A stretch of DNA of 64,000 nucleotides, from positions 47,678,116 to 47,742,115 of the forward strand of contig NC_073745.1 of assembly GCF_029784135.1 (NCBI RefSeq). The letters run 5' to 3'. The stretch comes from Toxorhynchites rutilus septentrionalis (lineage: Eukaryota > Arthropoda > Insecta > Diptera > Culicidae). A program made the position numbers and the translations under genes. Shown piece by piece: positions 34,964 through 43,976 of the stretch. Positions within the stretch are counted from its first letter, which is position 1. Each line of letters begins with the position of its first letter. Under the pieces are notes generated by a model. It searched no databases and was not told the origin of the DNA. It saw only the letters and a list, made by a program, of their open reading frames with translations.

Positions 34964-36369
34964 CTGGCGGAAATAAAGAAGAAAACGATGTGTGTTTATT
35001 GAGAAATCGTGACGCGAGCAGATATTTGTTGGTTCATATTTCAATGTGTGTTTATCAAGAAATCACGTATCGACTGCTGGATTCATGTTTGCAAACAGCA
35101 ATTGCCGTCGATAAAACAACTCACTTTTCTCGCCCAACTTAACACGTCACGCCACGGTGACAATCCGACCGTAACAGCTAAACACTCCCTGGTAAAGCGT
35201 TTTCCAGTCGAGGTATGGGACGGTTAAGAGAATTAATTGAGCATTAAAGTGGCTGTCATCTCAATCGCATCGTCCATTCATCGAAAATATATGCACATGT
35301 AATTAATGGCTGAATTATCAATGAAGCTGACATTATAACGCCGTCAGTACCGTGCAGCGGCATCTGTTTCGATTGAAGGGAACCGGAGGCATGTTCCGAG
35401 TGGAGTGGAATGCTCTTGAAACGATTATGATAATGACGTTAACTTCCGTGATCGGTCTTTCCCGGCCAATTGCATCACAATTTCAATCGCTGCCGACCGT
35501 GTGGCTGTCATCAATTTAATCAAACGTGAGAGCTTGTTTGTTAAACTTCATTCGAATCTACGATGTTTTCAACATCAGTAATCACAGTAATCAAAATGTT
35601 GAGCCGCGTATGAAAATGCTCTTGCAATGAATCATACAATTTCAAATCGTGGGAAAAACCGAATGCAAGTATGAACCAATCTTTCAATGCATAAAATAGA
35701 TATCTGCCGGAACGAGAGTCGGTTTGGTTTGCTCCGCATTCTTTCATTCTATTCATTAGCCACGTTCCACAAAAAAAAAGCGAAAACACGGACTTCACGT
35801 ATCATGTGGGTGGAATGGCAGAAGGCACAGCCTATCCTATGCTTGTGCGTTTGCTGCTGAGCAAACTTTTTGCTTTGTAGGTAAACACCCAAGGAAAATA
35901 CATTTTTGATGGTTACCACCGAAACGGCTTCGGCTAACAAAATTTATGCCTCTTCTTTTGGAGCAAAAAAAATGCTGCGATTTTTTTCCGTAGTTGCTGT
36001 ATATGGGCAGGCTGTTTCTTCCTGTGAATGCGGTCTCCTAGACGGATGCTCGGGCAGCTATGGATGGAATTGCCAGGTTGGTTGGAATTGAGGGAACGGT
36101 AAATACCAATTACCATTTTTTTTATTTCCACTCTGCTTTGAAAATTTATCTCAAAATGTGTGGAATGGTGGAATGATGATGGCGAAACGTTTTGGGCACG
36201 AAAAAATGTGATAACGAATGATAACGAATTTTTATTTTTTTTCTCAAATTAGTCATGAAAGCGGGAGATGGTTTGTCAAGATATGCGGATGTAGATGAGC
36301 TGGATCAGAAGCATAATTGGCTCGTGGTTTGACTTGGGATGACCTTCGTTATGGTTGAACCTGTAAATA

Positions 36370-36654
36370 CAGTAGAATCCCGATTATACGCGAATTGAAT
36401 TCCATAGTAAATCTGTAGGCATTCCCGTATGTTGTCACAGAGTGAGTGGTAGGCTCTTGCTCTTTTGTTGTGGTCATTGCTTTCACATAATCACGACTTT
36501 ACAAATGAATAATTTTATGATTTCTGTATTGGTCAAACATAGCCAATCATAGGTCAAACAAAACTCATTTTGAGTCCTTCATGGCGTTATCCACGATTTT
36601 AGATATTCGCGGTGACCCTGCCCGACAATACCGCTGATAATCGGAGTTCTACTG
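36370..36654. mobile_element. pogo-type MITE
   Basis: The ends are cagtagaatcccgattat on the left and the inverse of cagtagaactccgattat on the right, with TA duplications at 36368-36369 and 36655-36656. Length is 285 bp with no coding sequence. The CAGTAGA..CCGATTAT ends resemble pogo/Tigger termini. Confidence 0.85.
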
Positions 36655-36656
36655 TA

Positions 36657-38089
36657 TCTGAATATTGTACCAAAGTGTTTCTGGTGATAGCAGTAAATTA
36701 TCTTTTTAGAGGTTTCGATGGTTTAGAAATTCAAATAATCAATAAGAATACAATACGTTTTTCTCAGAATTTGGGGGACCGATCCAGATGAAATTGGCGT
36801 GTAGGAAAGTAAAAAATGAATTTTTTAAATCGTTACGTAGCGGTTTTTCTAAATTCAAAAAAATACTAAAATGGCGGCCATTCGATTAAAACAATGGCTG
36901 CTTTTTCCAACAAAAGTAACTATAGAAAATTAAACATTAAAAAATTAATAACTTTTAAGTTTTTCACTTCCAAAATGTTATTAAAATCCACTAATTTAGT
37001 TGTTTCACTGCTATACCCTCATCTTTCAAATGACAGTATCAATATCGTCTTCCGTAGCATACTTTTTAATGTAGAGCCAATTTGAGGCAACAGAGTCCGA
37101 AACAAAAATAAAGTTCTATAACTCTGTCATTGTTGACATTCGAACATATGCGTAGGAGGATTTTTTTTTCATCAAATATGATCGTCTATCACCTCCTGAG
37201 TCAATCTGGCTAAATTTAAAATCAATTTCCTCTCATATTTTCAAAAATCGAAAAATAAATGCAAAAAAAAACAAATAATTTTTTTTTTTTGACTCGATTA
37301 TATACAGTGAAAAGAAATCAAAAACTGTATATAATCGAGTCCGCGCTGTATTGGCATCCAAAAAATAGAAAATACATTGTCGAATATACCCTAACCTATC
37401 ACCAAAATAAACTCTAAAGTACAGTCCCCCTTAAGATGAGACTTCTACACGTATCAAGAAATCCACAATAGCAGTTTATAGTTAAAAAGTTTTATAGTTT
37501 TCAGCTCTGTGCTTATAACAGTCATCCTGAATAGGAGCAGTTGCTACATACCGTTCTGAATCATATTTCGGATACTTTGTTCTAATATCTTGAAATGCTT
37601 AATGCACTGATGATATAACTAACAAATTAATATCACAATTGCTTTTTTGGAGTAATCCCTTGATTTCTCTATCATTTCACATGAGAACTACATTTAAATT
37701 ATAACATAATCGGCAGAAATCTTACAACACTACTCATTATCGTTTGTGTTGACTATAAAATATAATCAAGTGTAATGTAATTTTCGTCCAAAAAATTACA
37801 AAATACAGTGTCCGAAATTTGAATTCAATCTGTCCAAAATTTGATTTAGTGTTCAATGTTAGTGTTAGTGTTAGTTTTCAATCAAATAGGTACCAACGTA
37901 GAAAGCTTAAAAGCATATTGAACTAATTTATTTAAAATATCAACCGAATAATACCTGTGCATAGAGTTTAGATCTGTTTTCTGCATCATATGTCTTAAGC
38001 GTCCGAAATATGATTCAGAACGGTAATCCAATTCTAATATTTCCAGTCGTAAACTGAAACATTTTTCTACCTAAGTTTTAGTGGTTTTC
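36657..38089. other. AT-rich repeats, no gene
   Basis: About 37085-37180 is the inverse of about 13800-13930. The stretch 37290-37352 holds an inverted pair (gactcgattatatacagt ... actgtatataatcgagtc) followed by cgcgctgta, which looks like one end of a small DNA transposon. No supported coding region. Confidence 0.45.
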
Positions 38090-38800
38090 GTGAAATTTGT
38101 ATTTCATTCGCCACACGAATGAAATACAAATTTCTGCATACCTCGAAAACCAATCAAAGAGATGAAGCCAAATTTGGCATGTGAAGGTTTTAGGGGGCAA
38201 GAAACGTTTCCATGATGAGTAGACACTCCCTCTCTCTAAGGGGGGCTGCCATACAAATCAAGCATAAATTTCTGCATAACTGAGGAACTAATCAAGAAAA
38301 TGGAATCAAACTTGGCATATGGAGGCTCTAGGGATCGATGAACGATTTTATGGTGGTTTGACACTCCACTTTGAGGGGAGGATGCCATACAAATGAAACA
38401 CAAATGTCTGCATAACTCGAGAATTAATCAAGCAAATCGAGCCAAATTTGACACGTGGAGGTTTCTATGATGAATCAACACTTCTCCCCTCTCTCTAAGG
38501 GAAAGAGGGACTACCATACAGATGAAGTATAAGTTTTTGCATAACTCAAGAACTAATCAAGCAAATTGAACCAATTTCGGTATATGGAAGCTGTAGGGGG
38601 CAATACACTTTTCTATGTTGGTTTGACACTCCTCTCCCCTCCCTAAGGGGGGCTGCATTACTCGAGAATCAATGACGCAAACGAAACCAAATTTGTGATG
38701 TGGGGTTTTTTGAGTACGAGAAATGTTTCTATGATGGTATGACACCCCTCCGTCCTCTGGAGTGGAGGAGGTTTCCAAAAAATTAAAGCACATATTTCAA
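38090..38800 (+). repeat. Tandem units of about 135 bp next to Helitron end
   Basis: Five or so diverged units each contain 'ctgcataactcgagaa' and 'aaggggggctgcc'. They share sequence with the arrays at 56330-56690 and, inverted, at 25190-25560. In each plus-strand case a Helitron-type 3' module follows, so the array is probably an internal part of that family. Confidence 0.7.
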
Positions 38801-38990
38801 TCAAACATATTCCAACCAAACATGACAATTGAAATTTTTCGGAAAACTTTCTTCAGATGGGAAAATTTGCTACAATTTCATAGTGACAAGCGTTGTTAGT
38901 CCATTTGATGTTTGCGCTAACGAAATTGATCTTTGTTCTAAAGTGGAAATTGATTTTTAAGTGATAAAACTCACTCCTATAGTTTCTTCA

Positions 38991-39381
38991 TCTATATAAA
39001 TAAAAATGGATCGCCGTATGTGTTGATAAGAGCAAAACTCGAGGAAGGAATGGTCCGATTTAGGGCTGTCGTTATTCTATCATATTTTCTGTATCAAACA
39101 TTTATTCCATGTAACGGAGAAACATGTTATTTGCAAGTGGTCGGGAAATCTGGAACGAGAATTGTGTCTGAAAACAGTCCCCTGATCATAATATTATAAT
39201 GACGAGTTTTGGTAGAAGAATTAGGAATTTTATAGTAAAAGGTAATTTTAAAGGGTAGATTAGAAGATCAATCAATGAACAGTTATGCGATTGGACCCAT
39301 GAACGTGCGCTTAGTAAGAAAACGCGAATGTGATAACGAAAAATAATTTTTGGGCAGGACGAAGTTTGCCGGGTCAGCTAG
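38991..39381 (+). mobile_element. Short nonautonomous Helitron, copy a
   Basis: It starts tctatataaataaaaatgg and ends gccgggtcagctag, the TC start and CTAG end expected of a Helitron, with a GC-rich hairpin-like stretch (gggcaggacgaagtttgcc) just before the end. No Rep/helicase gene. The next module starts at the very next base. Confidence 0.75.
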
Positions 39382-39596
39382 TCTATATAAATAAAAATGT
39401 AAGGCAAAATCTGTTGGTAAGCGGAAACCCGAAGAAGGGATGTTTCGATTTTAGCCTTCTTTATTTTATTGTATTCGTCTCTTTTCGTTGATCAATATAG
39501 TGGAGAAAAAAAAATCGGAAAATTTTCGGAAAACTCTGAACGAAGGTCGGAAAATTCGGTAAAATGAATTCCCACATGTTCGAAAATTACATCATA
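39382..39596 (+). mobile_element. Short nonautonomous Helitron, copy b (interrupted)
   Basis: It begins tctatataaataaaaatg directly after the CTAG of copy a. A DD37E transposon at 39597 interrupts it. Its text continues at 42081-42092, and again at 48019 after the retrotransposon. Confidence 0.7.
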
Positions 39597-39751
39597 ACGG
39601 GTGTTAAATAAAAAATGAGAATTTTTCAATACCTTTCAGTAACTCAAATAAAGAGCGTAAACTTTTCTTTCTCCAAGAAAATGGCTCTTTGGGCTCCCTA
39701 GAAACAGTAGACGTGTTTGGTTTTGCTAGTTTGAATTTAGTCAAAGCAAAA

Positions 39752-41954
39752 ATGGCGTCGAAACAGCACGTGCTCCGCGAACGCATTGTACGGTTCTACG
39801 AAACGCATTTCCAGCAAGGAAAAAAGTTCATGGTGGCACATTTTAAGGAAGAAAATGTACCTGTCAGTACGGTATATCGTATCCTGGGTTCCCTGAACGT
39901 AGAGCGGAAGGTCGGAAGTGGTCGTCCGGTGACGATAATGACGAAGCAGAGGAAGACATCGTTAAAGAAGCTGTTTGACAACAAGGACGCAACCAGCCTG
40001 CGTGACGCCGGTCGGAAATATGGCTGCTCCCACGTATTGATCCATCGGACCCTCAAGATGGAAGGAATCGTCTGCAGGAAGAAGACGAGGTCGCCGGAAT
40101 ACACGGAGGAACAGATTGAGACAGTTAAATCACAGTGTCGGTGGATGACCAAAAAATACCGCGGGACGTCTTTCGTTCTGGACGACGAAAGCTATTTTCC
40201 GCTGTCCAAAACGCATATTCCAGGAAATGATAATTATTACTCCAGTGACAAGTCATCCACACCGCCTGTAGTGAAATACAAGTTCAAGCACAAGTTTGAA
40301 AAAAAGGTTATGTTTTACATCGCCATTACCGACCGGGGCATTTCAAAGCCTTGGTTTAAGCCGAGCGGTCTGGCAATCAACCAACAAATCTATCGAGAAG
40401 AGTGCCTCGATAAAATCCTGCTGCCGTTCCTGAACGAGCATCACGCGGATGGGAAGTACGTCTTCTGGCCGGACAAGGCGTCTTCCCATTACGCCAAGAA
40501 GACGTTGGCGTATCTTGAGGAGAAAAAGATACCGTTCGTGCCGAAAGATCGTAACCCAACAAACTTGCCCCAGTGCCGCCCAATAGAGGATTTCTTTGGC
40601 TCACTCAGTGCCCTAGTGTAAAAAAAGTCACAGGAGGGTTGTGTCCGAGACACGACCGCATAATTGACGTAGGATTCCGTTAGGTTATCTGTTGATTTTG
40701 AATAATTACATCGTTAAACTCTTTGATAATGATTAGGTAGACCTGAAAAGGAACGTTTTGTTTGGTTGTTGGGTATTGTTTGTCCATTCCACCAGTGTTT
40801 AACGGGTGATGATGACAGAAGGATGATTAACAGTCGTTGGATGGTGCGTATCAGATAAAGGATACCGAAGTGGAACGAGATATGATGAGAACCGCCCTCT
40901 ATGATCCTAGACGAGATGCCTCTTGTGATATGTATTGATGAAATAAAGAAAAAAATTCACCAATGTGATATAAGATAATTATCAATACCGAACACAATTA
41001 TCAATTTTTCTTATCAGTAAAAACATGTTACTTTAATATAGGGAAAATATATTTGAAATGGGAAAGGTAATTTTCTTTTATAATTTTTACTTTCTGATTG
41101 TGTATTCAACCCAATGCGAATTTTAATTGGACTAACAATACCTAATACTATATGTACTATATGTAGTGATACTCTATGTTGTACGGGAAACGGTTAACAC
41201 AACGGCTACCGTATACAATTTTACACCTACCCTTGTGCTGAATTTTTCACAATACACAATCGGACATTGATATGGAGTTTCACGAAGCAACCAACATTAA
41301 AGTTTCAAATTTAAATTTTATTTGCTACAATTATTCGTATCACTCTTCTTACTTGCAATATAAAAATGACCCCGACTTCGCCGATTTCCATCACAGCTTG
41401 GTTTTGATGTCTCTGTTTGGGAACACATCTCGGCGGGAGCAAAAGCTCCCCCTACTTTCATGTATTTGCAATGCCGATTTCCCCTAGGCAGCTTGTTTTT
41501 GATGTCTCTGTTAGGGAACCGCCGCATGTGTCGTCAATTTCGACCAATCAGAAGTGGGTATTTCCGTTAGGATAGGGGTTGAGATTTTTCAATTGTTTGA
41601 TAGTTAGTTTAATGATATATATTATTTTATTCAATATAAAAAATTGTTATGTAGTGCCGAAATCGATTGACGCAAAAATTTCATCAATCCATCATCAAAT
41701 GACTGAGCAATAAGCGTTTGAAATTGGACAATTTTCGCGATGTGCTCGATTCTCGATTTTCAATTTGTACCCCAATATGTTCCCGAAAGACGTAATCCTA
41801 CGTCAAAAAACAATTGGACACGAAGCAACTGACTACAAGAATCCGGAATTGTATCCGGAAAATGGACGTAAGTGCCGTACAACGTTCTTGTGAGAGCATC
41901 GCGACAAAGTTGCGTCGAACAGCAGACCACGGCCCTTACTCAAACATTCACTGA
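39752..41954 (+). pseudogene. DD37E transposase split by a 1.2-kb insertion
   Basis: The native start is taken as the ATG at 39752 (MASKQHVLRE) because the sister copy at 28236 starts at the same residues; an in-frame ATG at 39689 lies upstream. HTH-like regions cover about residues 1-120. The catalytic motifs are LDDESYFP, FWPDKASSHYAKK and CRPIEDFF with DD37E spacing. The first part runs uninterrupted to 40620, where the hairpin-ended element begins and causes a stop. The C-terminal part resumes at about 41810 and ends at 41954, about three codons shorter there than the sister relic. Apart from the insertion the gene looks well preserved. Confidence 0.88.
40627..41804 (-). mobile_element. 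Hairpin-ended nonautonomous element, copy C
   Basis: In minus orientation it starts with the palindrome gacgtaggattacgtc (41804-41789) and ends at 40627. The subterminal inverse motif tgacgtaggattccgt lies at about 40665-40680, and the terminal hairpin at 40637-40657 (ggttgtgtc, loop cga, gacacgacc). The flanks are A runs (40620-40626 and 41805-41810), which look like a duplicated oligo-A/T target within the transposase gene. Internal repeats of about 95 bp are present at 41370-41520. Length is 1178 bp with no coding region. Confidence 0.8.
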
Positions 41955-42092
41955 CATTTTTTTTGAAGAAAATACATAATGTTATTAATAAAAAATACTG
42001 AAATCGATGAAAAAACAAAAAAAATATGTGTATTTTATATGTGATTGAAAAAATTCTCATTTTTTATTTAACACCTGTTAATAAGCGTTGTT

Positions 42093-42404
42093 CGTTTTCA
42101 CCCAAGCGGGTTTGTGAATGTCGCGTGTGATCCGTGCTGTGGAAAAGCGGAATACCAGTGCCACAATCAGCGGAGAACAAAGGCTGCTACAGCGGACGCT
42201 GTGACCTTTTGCTGGTGTCGGATTATCGGCATTGTTTTTCTGGCATTGCCGTATTATCACCGAGGTATACCGATTCATCGCATTATTGGCCGATACACCA
42301 TCTCGTCTGTATCAACGTGGTCTGCCGTTCGATTTGGTGCAACGAGGTACATATAAAATAAATATAAATATAAGATTAGAAAATTAGTTAGAACATTGAT
42401 TATA
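42093..42404 (+). promoter_or_regulatory. 5' UTR of I-clade copy 2
   Basis: The leader of about 312 nt begins cgttttcacccaagcggg. Only short blocks (ttcaccc.a.cggg, gcggacgc, gttcgatt) match the leader of copy 1. Its last 60 nt are AT-rich, as in copy 1. It may represent a different promoter type or a 5'-truncated diverged leader. Confidence 0.5.
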
Positions 42405-43976
42405 ATGGAGAATGATGAGGGATCTCCAGAAATGGAGACCTCCGACTCTGAAACCAATTCAAAAAAAGTAAATGGGAAAAAACATAAACGAGTCCCTCCT
42501 ACAGAATGTAGTTCGTCTGGGGACGAATCTGCTCATCCTACCAAGCCCCCCTCGAAAAAAATTGCCTCCTCCCTCCTCCCTGAACTCCCCAAAACTCCCA
42601 CTCCTCCTCTCCCACCATCGATTTCATTTCCTTCTTCTGATATTTCCGAGCCAGTTCCAACCTCGTCCTCGTCTTCCTCTTCTGTTGTATCCTCTCCCCG
42701 TGTCAAGGTTTATCCAGAAGATGCACCTGGAACTGGTCCCTGGGTTGTTTTCTTCCGGCCCAAACCAAACGGAAAAGCACTGAATGTTATTCAGATCACG
42801 AAAGATCTGACAAGATACTACTCCTCCGTGATCGAAATTTTAAAAGTTAGACCGAACAAACTGCGTGTTATCGTGAGTGACCGGAAACATGCAAACGGTA
42901 TTGTGATCGACCAGAGGTTCACCCTAGAGTATCGTGTCTACGTGCCGTCCCATGACGTAGAAATCTCGGGGGTGGTAACTGAAACGGGTCTGACGTGTAA
43001 AATGATAAAAGAAGGATTTGGAAAATTTAAAAAACTCCCTTTGGTGAGTGTTAAAATCTTGGACTGCCGCCAACTAGGGAAAGTCTCCCAAGAAGGGGGA
43101 GAAACTAAATTCACGCCGTCCGACTCGTTTCGAGTAACTTTTGCTGGTTCCGCCCTCCCTGACTACGTCATGGTGGATAAATTGAGGCTGCCTATGCGAC
43201 TCTTCGTGCCAAAGCCCATGACTTGCCAAAAATGCAAGTCTGTTGGCCACACTTCAGCTTATTGTGCCAACAAGGAGCGCTGTGCCACTTGCGGAGAGCA
43301 ACATGTGGGCGAATCCTGCAGTGCGACTGAGCATAAGTGTCCATATTGCGGAGGAGCTCCACATGTACTCTCAGCTTGTGAAACTTACAAGAGTCGCTGG
43401 GAGAAACAGAAGCGCTCTTTAAAGGAACGCTCGAAACGCACATTTGCGGAAATTTTAAAGGGCGCTTCTCCACTGGCCCAGCAGCAACAACAACCAATCT
43501 ACACACACAATGTTTTCTCTACGTTGCCAGTTGATGAAATGGAAGCGGACACAGCTAGCGGGGGCACACCGTTTATTTTCAAAGGGAATCCCCGGCGCAA
43601 AAATGTGACCACTCCCAAAATTCAAGAACAAGTCCCCCCGGTGATACCCCCTGTTAGCTTGCCTAAAAAATCGAGTGCAGCGGACAAGCAAAATCAGGTT
43701 CCTCCTGGCTTCCGTGGGAATAGTTCATCTTTGAACAACCCAGCACTCGAGGGGACATCAAAAACCCCAACTGTCCCTGTTATTCCGTCCAGTTCAACTT
43801 CCCAATCGGGATTTATAAAGTTGTCTGACCTTGTGGATCAAATCTTCACGTGTTTTAATGTTTCCGACTCCATCAGAACCATTGTTATCTCAATGCTTCC
43901 AGTATTAAAGACAATTTTGCAACAATTGATGCAAACATGGCCCCTCCTTGCAATGATTATCTCTCTTGATGTCTAA
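42405..43976 (+). CDS. ORF1 nucleic-acid-binding protein, copy 2
   Basis: This protein of about 523 aa starts MENDEGSPEMETSD; the ATG at 42405 is preferred to the in-frame TTG upstream. A Ser/Pro-rich N-terminal segment of about 95 residues is largely different from copy 1, while from VVSSPRVKVYP onward the two are almost the same. An RRM-like block (GPWVVFFRPKPNGKA) follows. Three zinc knuckles then lie at about 43218-43378: CQKCKSVGHTSAYC, CATCGEQHVGESC and CPYCGGAPHVLSAC. The stop at 43974-43976 overlaps the ORF2 start. Confidence 0.9.
   Translation: MENDEGSPEMETSDSETNSKKVNGKKHKRVPPTECSSSGDESAHPTKPPSKKIASSLLPELPKTPTPPLPPSISFPSSDISEPVPTSSSSSSSVVSSPRVKVYPEDAPGTGPWVVFFRPKPNGKALNVIQITKDLTRYYSSVIEILKVRPNKLRVIVSDRKHANGIVIDQRFTLEYRVYVPSHDVEISGVVTETGLTCKMIKEGFGKFKKLPLVSVKILDCRQLGKVSQEGGETKFTPSDSFRVTFAGSALPDYVMVDKLRLPMRLFVPKPMTCQKCKSVGHTSAYCANKERCATCGEQHVGESCSATEHKCPYCGGAPHVLSACETYKSRWEKQKRSLKERSKRTFAEILKGASPLAQQQQQPIYTHNVFSTLPVDEMEADTASGGTPFIFKGNPRRKNVTTPKIQEQVPPVIPPVSLPKKSSAADKQNQVPPGFRGNSSSLNNPALEGTSKTPTVPVIPSSSTSQSGFIKLSDLVDQIFTCFNVSDSIRTIVISMLPVLKTILQQLMQTWPLLAMIISLDV

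Larger units (their letters stand above)
39597..42078 (+). mobile_element. DD37E transposon, third subfamily, carrying an inserted element
   Basis: The ends are acgggtgttaaataaaaaat on the left and the inverse of acaggtgttaaataaaaaat on the right, with TA duplications at 39595-39596 and 42079-42080. Without the hairpin-ended insert (40627-41804) it is about 1.3 kb, normal for this group. It sits in a Helitron module. Confidence 0.88.

Noticed and set aside
34268..35044. Independent single-exon gene starting at 35044
   Set aside because: The frame upstream of 34963 crosses a good splice acceptor and has different composition. The downstream part fits a terminal exon better.
38090..38800. CRISPR-like or satellite array
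   Set aside because: The units are adjacent, diverged and without unique spacers, and they belong to a Helitron-associated repeat in a eukaryotic genome.
43966..43968. TTG as the start of ORF2 (and TTG at 42396 for ORF1)
   Set aside because: An ATG follows directly in frame in each case, and eukaryotic initiation at TTG is not expected.
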